Below are positions 46,171 to 64,000 of a stretch of 64,000 nt of DNA, piece by piece. The notes under the pieces are model-generated. The model made no database searches and was not told the DNA's origin. It was given only the letters and a program-made list of their open reading frames with translations. The stretch is from positions 281,394 to 345,393 of the forward strand of contig JAKSZT010037307.1 of assembly GCA_026826555.1 (NCBI GenBank), written 5' to 3'. Made by a program: the position numbers and the translations under genes. Positions within the stretch are counted from its first letter, which is position 1; the number at the start of each line of letters is the position of its first letter. The DNA is from Tolypeutes matacus. Its lineage: Eukaryota; Chordata; Mammalia; Cingulata; Chlamyphoridae.

Positions 46171-48150
46171 AAAGCTTCCATATTTTACATCAGTTCTCCC
46201 GCTCATCCTCCCTGATCCCCAGCTCTCCCTCCAAGCGCCCTCAGCCTCCTCCATTTCCCTCTTCCCTCCCTCTTCACCTCCCAGCTTTCCACTTCCCTTT
46301 AACCCCGGTCTTTCCCCCTCCTCTGCTTTCCAGTTCTGGCCCCTCTCCCCACTGGCCCGATGCCCTATCTCACTGCCAAATGCCCCACTAGCCCATGGGG
46401 GTGAAGGTGGTAGGCTCCTTTCCTTCTTCTGCAGGAGGCTGGGGTGAAGGCATTTTCACCCCATTGACCTTTTCTTTCCCTCCTCCCACCCCAAAGTCCT
46501 CCCACCAAGAGAGGAGTTGAGAGCAGTGAAGGTGGGAGAGGAATCAGGAGAGCCCTGCAGCTCTGGGGCGAGGCTCACCCACAGGATTCTGGGGTGGCAG
46601 TGAGGGGGAGCTAGAATCTTATTCCCTGCTGCATGTCATCCCCCAGCTCCACATGACCCCTTACCTTTTGCCCTCGACCTCTTTGCCCAATACATCATCA
46701 GCTTCTGCTTAGGTTGTCACGTTCTCTCTGCCCCTGGAGAGAGCTCAAGTGTGGCCCAGCAGTTCCCCCTCCCTGACCTGTCTCTCCACAATGACCTGCC
46801 TCTCCACAACGACCCTGTGTCGGGGGAGCAGTGAGCAAATTGGCCCAAGCCATCATCCCCAAAGCCATGGAGACTCAAGTAAGACAGGGCCAGGCCAGCC
46901 AGGCAGGCTGAAGGCTACCTGCAGTTTTCAAAGGACATCAATAAAGCACGGGCGAAAGATGGCAGGGGCTGGGAGGGCTTTGGGCAAACAACCATGCCCC
47001 AGGGTAGACTCTGGTTACCAAAGCAAAGAGAAACAAAGCAAACTGGTGATTACAGTCATGGACAGTCAACTTTCAATGACACGTGGCTCCCTGGGGTGGG
47101 AGAGAAACCCACATGCCTGGCGTCTCTGGTGCTCGGTCCTCGGAAGGAGCAAGTCTCCCTCTGAGGACTCCAGGTCTAACATAAGCCGGCTCAACCCAGT
47201 AAGGTACTCTGTGCCCCACCCCCTTCCCAGGTGGACCTCTGGGGGCTTCGAGGGATGTGGATGTTGGTGAGGAGGAGATCCAGAGATATGAACCCAGGCC
47301 ATTCAGGACAGGGAGAGGGCCTGAGGGGGTTCTTAGTGATGTGTGGGGTTAAGAAAGAGAGTTGAAGAGTGAAGGTCAAGAGAAGCGGGGCAGGAAGAGT
47401 TAAGGAAGCCAGTGCACCGACCTCATGGAGGAGTCGGGATTGTGGGGAGTCAGGCCATGCAGTTGACGGAGGACTGGAGCTGCTGAGAGAGGACAGGAAG
47501 GAAAATAAGGAGGCTGCCCCCACAAGTGGGGGTGTGGCTGTAGATGCGAAGACTGGCCCTCATCTCCTTCCTGCCCCCCACCCCAGACCTCTGGGTCCTT
47601 CTCCTTGGATGGGTGGCAAGGATGGAAGGAAATTCTTCACAGAATACCCTTTGTACCCTTTTAGCTGTGAACCATGTTAATGATAAACATTTTTTAAAAT
47701 TATATTTTAAGGAAAATATCCCTAAGTCACACAAAGAAGGGACTCAGAGGCCCTCCTTGGCCTGCCCAGGGGCTGGGGAAGTCCGTGGGTCCAGGTTGGC
47801 AGGAGCCCCAGGAAAGCCCATGCTGGATGCAGGGCTGGCACTGCAGGTCCCACGGGGCACATCCAGACCTGGCTCATTCGGGGCTGGATAACTGGAACAG
47901 AGCCCACCCCAAAATGGCAAACGAAATGCAGGATGCCCGTGCAGTACTGGAGACATACTTATACTAAAAAAATTATCCGTTGTTTCTCTGAAATTCAAAT
48001 TTAAATGGGCATTCCGTATTTTATCTGGCAACCCTACACCCACCCCAGTGTTGGCTGGGGAATAGGAGCCGTTCTTGCAGCTTTCTTTTTTCATTTTTCC
48101 GTTTTCATTGTTTAATTTTTAACCCAGTTTCCACAGCCTCGCCAGCCTGT
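46171..48150. other. No gene recognised beyond the GRM2 3' end
   Basis: A C/T-rich stretch (46,180-46,350), then single-copy-looking sequence of moderate GC. An ancient interspersed repeat remnant probably lies at 47,930-48,040 (atacttatactaaaaaaatt ... tttatctggcaaccc). Open frames of 100-170 codons show no domain I recognise. Confidence 0.45.
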
Positions 48151-48184
48151 GAACGCAAATGAGTTCACTTAAGTATAATCAACG

Positions 48185-48720
48185 TCCCTGGCCGCCCCAT
48201 CTAACGCAGGCCCCCTTCCCGCTGAGGTGCCAGGGTCTGGGGCTCCTGTTCGGGTGCGGGGCCCGCCGTCCTCTAGGCCACGTGAGCGCAGCCGCTGCCG
48301 GGCCTGGGCCGTGGCCGGGACCGTCGGGGCGCCCTCTACCGGCGAGCCCCAGGCTGCTAAGCGGAGCCGCCCGGGGCGCTGGGCAACCCGAGCGCGGGGC
48401 CAGAGCTGCTCCGGCGCGGAAAAAGGCCCGCCCCGGCCGCGCACCCCACAGCCGCTGGCCTCTCCAACGGCCAGCCCCGGCCCTGCCCGCTTCTCCCACC
48501 TCCCGCCTCACCAGCTCCTGGCTTCGTCCACTCCGCGTGGGCAGCTGGGCCCGGGACTTCCTCTTGCCCCCCACAACCGCTCAGCCTGGCTCCTCCAAGA
48601 GGCTGCAGGCCAGCCCTGGAAAAAAGCCCGCCGCCCCCAGGGCCCCGGCCAGGAGGGACCCCTCAGCCGCCCTCCTGCCCTTCGCCCACAGCATCCTGGA
48701 GGCGGGTCGCCAGGGAAACC
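48185..48720. promoter_or_regulatory. CpG island just beyond the GRM2 3' end
   Basis: Dense CpG and GC-box-like content (ccgcccggggcgctggg, ggcccgccccggccgcg). It ends about 280 bp past the GRM2 polyadenylation site. Two overlapping plus-strand frames of 191 and 198 codons span it, but they are low-complexity Pro/Arg/Ala and unrecognised. It may be a promoter for a transcript antisense to GRM2. The sequence alone does not prove this. Confidence 0.6.
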
Positions 48721-48974
48721 CCTCCCTGCACTGACAGATGAGCCTGTGTCCATTCAAACCTCCTGCCCTCCTGCCCTCCCGCCTGCCCCAGCAGCGCCTC
48801 AGTCCGGCTGGAGGCTTCTTTAAGGCCTGTCCTTTTTCTGTCTCCCCTCAAGGCAGGGACGGGTCTGTCCCGGTGGCCACCAGGCCCAGAGCGGAGCCCA
48901 TGAGCACCCAAATGGAGGCTGAGAGGCTGTGGTGGGGGCTGAGGGGCCTCCCTGGGTGAAGGGCAAGGAGTGAT

Positions 48975-48997
48975 CTTTTTTTTTTTTTTTTTTTTTT
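48975..48997 (-). repeat. Genomic A-tract at the GRM2 cleavage region
   Basis: About 22 consecutive T on the plus strand (A on the GRM2 sense strand) lie 12-15 bases after the AATAAA signal, where the transcript is expected to be cleaved. Confidence 0.85.
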
Positions 48998-49473
48998 AAA
49001 TAAAGACACTTTATTTACATTGAAAATACAAAATAAACCACAGGACAAACTACTGTGCAAGGGGAGGAATGGCCTCACACTAACTCCCTCCCCCATCCCA
49101 GAATAACTATATAAAAAATTAAAAAGGCCCTAAAAGTGGGGTAGGGGCAGGGCTGGAAGCACCTTTGCAGATGGGGGATTGGGGCCTGCACTCCTCAGCC
49201 AGAGCACCCCCTCCCCTCCCCCGCTCCAGGGCAGAGTGGACCCTGGCTTGTGTCCTCTGAGCCCTGGGCCTGGTGAGGAGGGGACACAACTGCCAGGGCC
49301 ATCGGTGACCATTGCAGAGGCCCCCAGCGGAGGACCCTGACATCTGACTCCAAGGGGTTGGGGCAGGTAGGTGGGTGAGTGACTTTGGGGAGTGGGCACA
49401 GGGTGGGCATCCCGGATGTGGATCTGCACCGGGTTCCAGGGAGCAGCCAAGTCGGGGCAGGGCTATGGGGTCC
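48998..49473 (-). other. GRM2: GRM2 3' UTR
   Basis: Sequence between the stop codon (49,474-49,476) and the A-tract after the poly(A) signal, about 475 nt. Its 3' end is inferred from the signal. Confidence 0.8.
49010..49015 (-). terminator. GRM2: GRM2 polyadenylation signal AATAAA
   Basis: AATAAA on the minus strand about 460 bases after the GRM2 stop codon. It is followed by GTGTCTTTATTT and then the A-tract. Confidence 0.88.
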
Positions 49474-59959
<10,486 letters not shown>

Positions 59960-60250
59960 CTGGTGCGCCCGGCTCTGGCGCGGAGAGAAACGGAGAGGAG
60001 CGGGGGCCGCGGGGCTCAGGCTCCCGCTCGCTCGCTTGCTGGGCGGCTCTGCGCTCTCCGCCCGCCAGCTCGCCCGCCCCGCCGCTTTCAATCGCGGCCC
60101 GCCCCGCCCCCGGCCCTGGCCCGCCCGCGGCCCCTCCTCCGTTCCCTCCCCACTCACGGTCTCCCGCTCCCAATCGGGGCCCCGCCTCCCTCCAGACCTC
60201 TCCACCGCTCTCCTCGCCGTGCGCTTGTTCTCTGGCTGCTCGCGGGGCCA
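59960..60250 (-). other. GRM2: GRM2 exon 1 (non-coding), approximate
   Basis: The donor CACCAG|GTAGGGTGAG on the minus strand is a near-consensus splice site inside the CpG island, as expected for the untranslated first exon of this gene. The transcription start is not visible, so the upper edge is a guess. Confidence 0.55.
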
Positions 60251-60350
60251 CCGGGTCTGGAGCTGTCCGCAGCGTGGTGCTGAATTCCCGGGCGCTCCCG
60301 CTGCGCTTTGGAGCAGGAGTCTCTGGGAGTCCTCTCCGCCCCGCTGTCAG

Positions 60351-62634
60351 AACGCGTTGCGGAAAGCAGCGAGCGTGGGGGCACAGGACTGGGAAGGTCA
60401 GGGGCCACTGAGGCCCGGGAGGTACACACAGTGCTGTGGATTTCCATCTGCAAGAGCGGAGGGTCTGGCCCTAGGTTAGCGGGATGCTAATGCGGGATAG
60501 CCTGCGGGGCACATGTGAGATAGGTGGACTGCTTAGCCTGCAGTCCACAAGTCTGTCCCTGTCCTCATATCCATCCTTTGCACCCAGCAACTGCAGCCCG
60601 GTCCACATGCCGGGCCTGGGAGGAGGGCGTGTGTCTTTTGCCCCACGTGAGAGCTGGGGCCTGAGTCACTAGGAGGAAGAGACTGGAGAGGAGGGGCTCA
60701 GAGGAGGATGGGACCTTCCCTTCCTTCCTGCAGATGACCTTCAAAGCTGCCACCCTCCCCTCACACAACCAGCCCTGACCTCCCAAGCTTGTCCTCTCCC
60801 CCACTAATCCCCACCATCCTGTGTAAAGGGTACTTATGGCAGAGGGGCCAACTTGGGAGGGGGGTGGCAGGGCCATGGCTAGAGCCAATCTGAGGGACAT
60901 GCTGGGGTTGGGAAGGGATCTGGAAGGGAAGGGGGCTGGGGAAGAGGCGTCTGGAACTGGCTGCTGTGTGGGAGGGTACGGGAGCTGGAGCCGGAGCCGG
61001 AGCAGAGAGAGGCCAGCTCTGAGAAGATGCTCCCAACTTTTCTTCCCTCCTGTATAGGGACGGGGAAAGTTGCCCCTGGGTAGGTGTAGTGGATACTCCA
61101 GCTGCAGTGACAAACTGTGCTGAAGAATTTGAGGAGGGGGCCTGCGCCCAGACCTAGCCCCAAAGCTTGTGCTCCCTGCCCCCAGCATGCACCCACACCA
61201 ACAGTGCTCAGGGCCACACATGCCTACGCATGCTCCCCTGGTTCTGGCCTTCCTCCACAGGTGTCCGTGGAGGCAGAGGCTGCTCAAACACTTGCTATTG
61301 AGCACATGCCAAGCCTCCGCCCCTCAGGCACACAAACCCATCTGTGTGTGCGCGGCAGCTGGGGGAGGGGGTTACCGAGGACAGGCTTTTCCCCTGGACC
61401 CAGAAAGCCAATGCCTGGCCGCCTTGGAAAGAGCACAGCTTTGAAACAAAACAGACACGTCAAACCCAAACAAACACAAACCCGATCGCTAATGGGAGGC
61501 TAGGTGGCAGCGGGATGGAGGTTCAGAGCTGTCAGATGAAGCTGGGGAAACAGATACGTTGTCTTCCAGCTCTGGATCTACCACCAGCTACCTTCACCCT
61601 CTCTAGCTGGTGCAGAGGGACTGCTCCCTGCGGTAGGGGAGAGATGGGCCAGGCCCAAGGAGCAGAGGGGGTTGGCAGCAAGAGGGTGCTGTGGTGAGAG
61701 GAGTCACACAAGAGATCCCAGCGACACTCTCAACCCCAACTGACAAAGCAGCCTCACAAAGGACACAGAGCTTTACACACAGGTACGGCTATGCACAGCC
61801 ACAGCCTGAGAGGTCCGTTGCAGGGCCCATAGCAAGTGGGCTGTACAGCCCCACTCAGCACATGGCCATGGAGTGACACACGGCCATGCACACAGACAAG
61901 GACATACACCCCGCTGAAGATACAGCTATACAAGCAGGCACAGACACACACACCCCTGTACACACAGATAGCCATGCACAGGTGCATATGGTCAAACCCC
62001 CAGAGAGATGCTCCCAGCTAGCCAGGCTCACACATTTCTGTAACACAACCACATACAATTAGACACAAAGCACAGCAACACACACACACACGCAGCCATC
62101 CATGCAAACACAGCCACGCCCAACCACAATCACATCCTGATGTGCACTCGGGCACAGTGTCACCCAGGAGCACCAACAGCAGCCCCAAACACGGCTGCAC
62201 ACACAGAACCAAAGGCGAGTGCGCATGTGTGTCTGCACATACAGATTCGTGGCACTGACAGGCACAGCAAGGATGGCCTCACCTGCTGGGAGGGATCAGC
62301 GTGAGAAAGGCACACTCCAAACAGACACAAAGGCATCTGTCGGAAGCAGACGAAAGCAGGCTGCGAGCTCCCTGCTCCTGAGCCCCAAGGGCATCCCATG
62401 CTCTGCTCTCACCCCCCTTGCCCTGCCCTCCAGTAGCCTGGGGGAGCCTCTGGGGCTGCTGCAATGGAGAGGCCACTGCCAACTGGGGCCAGAGGGCCTC
62501 CAATACTACCCCCTTCTCTTTCCACCCCAGAGTATCTGGCCACATTTCTTCCACTACTTGGGGACTCCTGCCCACTCCAGGCCTAACTCTGCAGGGCTCC
62601 CAATGGTAAAACAAATGCACAGCCCAATCCAGGT
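60351..62634. other. TEX264-GRM2 intergenic spacer
   Basis: No exon is recognised. The long minus-strand frame at 60,565-61,305 has no domain I recognise. CA-rich low-complexity sequence occupies about 61,860-62,240. The spacer is about 2.3 kb, so TEX264 read-through could reach the GRM2 promoter. Confidence 0.6.
61860..62240. repeat. Degenerate CA-rich tract
   Basis: Repeated acacac/cacacag/gccatgcaca units with many interruptions, including a purer (CA)n near 62,078-62,092. Confidence 0.8.
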
Positions 62635-62923
62635 GAAACAAGAAAATCATTTGCTTTATTCTGGTTCCTGGAAGTGCCAACGAGTCTGAAAAAAGACCTA
62701 ACAGGGGCAGCAGGTGCAGAAAACAGCCCCTGGCTCCTTTGGCCCTAGGAGCCAAGAGGGCAGTAAGGAAAAGGCTTGGACAGAGGCCTGAGGGGCAGGA
62801 GGTGGGGAGGGGGAGGGCCCGGGACCCCCAGCCCTAGCCTGGGCCCAGCAGTGAAAGAGGAAGAGGGCTGTAGAGTCTGCTCAGTCCCTCAGCCACTGCA
62901 CCACGGGAGGTGCAGGCTGTATG
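62635..62923 (-). other. TEX264: TEX264 3' UTR
   Basis: From the stop to about 20 bases past AATAAA. The end point is inferred. Confidence 0.8.
62655..62660 (-). terminator. TEX264: TEX264 polyadenylation signal AATAAA
   Basis: AATAAA on the minus strand about 265 bases after the TEX264 stop, giving a short 3' UTR (about 62,635-62,923). Confidence 0.85.
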
Positions 62924-63216
62924 TTACTCCTCGCCCTTCTCAGGGGTACTGGGCTCCCGGGGCCACTTGGCAGTCCCCAGGGGCTCAGCCTCAGGGCCCA
63001 GACGCGGCTCCCCCAAGGGCCCCTCGCCCTCCAGGTCCAGCTCCTCGAAGGATGAGCCACTGGCGCCTGACTCGCTGTAGCTGTGCTCGCTGCGGGTGTC
63101 ACCGTCATCCCAGGCACGGCTGCTCACCCCCAGGGACAGTGTGGTGGCTGAAGTCTCCCGGTTGCTGGGGCTCACCTCCAGGCTTACAGAACTGGTGTCA
63201 CTCATTGTGTCAGCTC
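62924..63216 (-). CDS. TEX264: TEX264 last coding exon (C-terminal 97 residues)
   Basis: TEX264 is a single-pass ER membrane protein that acts as an ER-phagy receptor, linking reticulum to LC3/GABARAP on autophagosomes. This exon encodes its long disordered cytosolic tail. It begins after ggccacag at 63,216 with GADTMSDTSSVSLEV, continues DDGDTRSEHSYSES, and contains the LC3-interacting core FEEL (codons 63,049-63,038), preceded by two Ser and followed by acidic residues. It ends TPEKGEE, TAA 62,924-62,926. Phe is the 41st residue from the end, as for Phe273 in the 313-residue human protein. Upstream exons, with the membrane segment and GyrI-like domain, are beyond the window. No defect is seen. 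Confidence 0.96.
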
Positions 63217-64000
63217 CTGTGGCCAAGAAGAGGGAGCACAGGTTTAATGGGAGCCAGGACCTCTCAGCCCCCTCCCACAGGGGCTCTACCACCAGAGCCT
63301 GAGCAAACTCAGCCTGCACAGCCCACTCATAAATAATAAAGCTGCCCCAGGCTCAGGGGGCTCATTCCAGCTGCCCTCTGCCCTTGCTGTGCAGCCAGGG
63401 CAGAAGGAGAAAGGGAGAAGGGAGGGAGGAAGGAAGGGGGAAGCAGGGAGGGAGAGCAGCCTCCTGCATCTTCCTTTTCCTATCCTGAATTAGCCTCAGC
63501 TCCCTGCACTCCCACAAAGCCAGCTGCCATGACCCAACTCCCCAAATCCATTAAGGGCTCCTCAGCCCTAAGGTGAAAAGTAGATGGTAGAACAAAGAGA
63601 CCCAAGTAGTGCCCCCTCTACTCCCTCACCCCCACCCCAGTCTTGGGGAGAGATTCGTCCGAGGCCAGCTATACAGAACACTATCCGTAAGGCGTGAGGA
63701 CTGGAGAATGGACTGGGAGGCCTACTCCTGTCCTAACCCCACTCTCCCCACCATGCAAGGCTCCCGGACTGGGCAGCCAAATCCAGGAAATCAGCTGAGC
63801 CTTGCCTCAGGCCCAGGTTGAGCCCCCATCTGAGAAGGAGGCTGGGACAGGAGTGGGATGTGGAATTCTTGAGAAATGCTCAACTAGATGCAAGGAAGGA
63901 GGGCTTTCTTCCCCTCCTGGCTCAACCCACAGAAGCTCCTATCCGCTGTACCCCTGTAGTTCCGGAGCAAGGTTGAGGGCTCTAGGGCAATGGCTGTGAA
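63217..64000 (-). other. TEX264: TEX264 intron (partial)
   Basis: Upstream of the last-exon acceptor. I see a purine-rich (GGGA)n-like tract at 63,410-63,460 and no further TEX264 exon before the window ends. Confidence 0.65.

Noticed and set aside
46749..47270. A 173-codon plus-strand frame
   Set aside because: No domain, no splice context and low-complexity Ser/Thr/Arg content. Not reported as a gene.
48159..48823. Overlapping 191- and 198-codon frames on the plus strand
   Set aside because: They sit in a CpG island, are Pro/Arg/Ala-rich, overlap each other in different frames and resemble no family I know. GC-rich sequence lacks stops by composition. Kept only as a CpG island.
60565..61305. 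A 246-codon minus-strand frame between TEX264 and GRM2
   Set aside because: No recognisable domain, a biased composition and no splice or expression support. Probably chance.

Overview
This is a vertebrate nuclear segment from a placental mammal, almost certainly an armadillo or close xenarthran. The main evidence is about twenty copies of a tRNA-derived SINE of the DAS type known from armadillo. Mammalian L1 and HAL1, ERVL-MaLR LTRs and MIR fossils are also present. Two genes are recognisable at the right end. GRM2 (metabotropic glutamate receptor 2) lies on the minus strand with all five coding exons, 872 codons and consensus splice sites. The 3' terminal coding exon of TEX264 (an ER-phagy receptor) lies on the minus strand upstream of it. 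The same neighbours occur at human 3p21.

Layout: 1-17 kb is a pile of nested retroelements. An old plus-strand L1 is split by three MaLR LTRs, several DAS SINEs and a processed pseudogene of IL13RA1 with most of its 3' UTR. At 17-20.8 kb is a quieter stretch holding a decayed IQCF-family gene (best candidate IQCF6, which also faces the GRM2 3' end in human). It has a frameshift, a codon deletion and two nonsense codons. At 20.8-45 kb is a second repeat pile: several old L1s, a full-length but dead L1 (29,452-36,173) carrying three DAS SINEs, a HAL1, dimeric DAS SINEs, and a GATA microsatellite containing a 10-N assembly gap. At 45-49 kb is a GC-richer zone with two CpG-rich islands that match no gene I recognise, one ending about 300 bp beyond the GRM2 polyadenylation site. 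At 49.0-60.2 kb is GRM2, with a CpG-island promoter around 59.75-60.35 kb. At 60.3-62.6 kb is the short TEX264-GRM2 intergenic gap. At 62.6-64.0 kb is the TEX264 last exon and part of its preceding intron.

The most useful observations are: (1) the IQCF gene is broken; (2) the GRM2 C-tail has Gly at residue 843, where the human and rat receptors, as I recall them, have the PKA-regulated Ser; (3) an approximately 87-bp direct duplication flanks one DAS SINE, far longer than a normal target-site duplication; (4) there are two orphan CpG islands; (5) single target-site duplications around double-headed DAS SINEs show that these dimers moved as units. I found no new multi-gene system, CRISPR array, rRNA gene or functional tRNA gene. 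Exon borders of GRM2 and TEX264 are read directly from splice signals and frame. Edges of old repeats are approximate, and repeat family names are recalled from consensus features without a database search.
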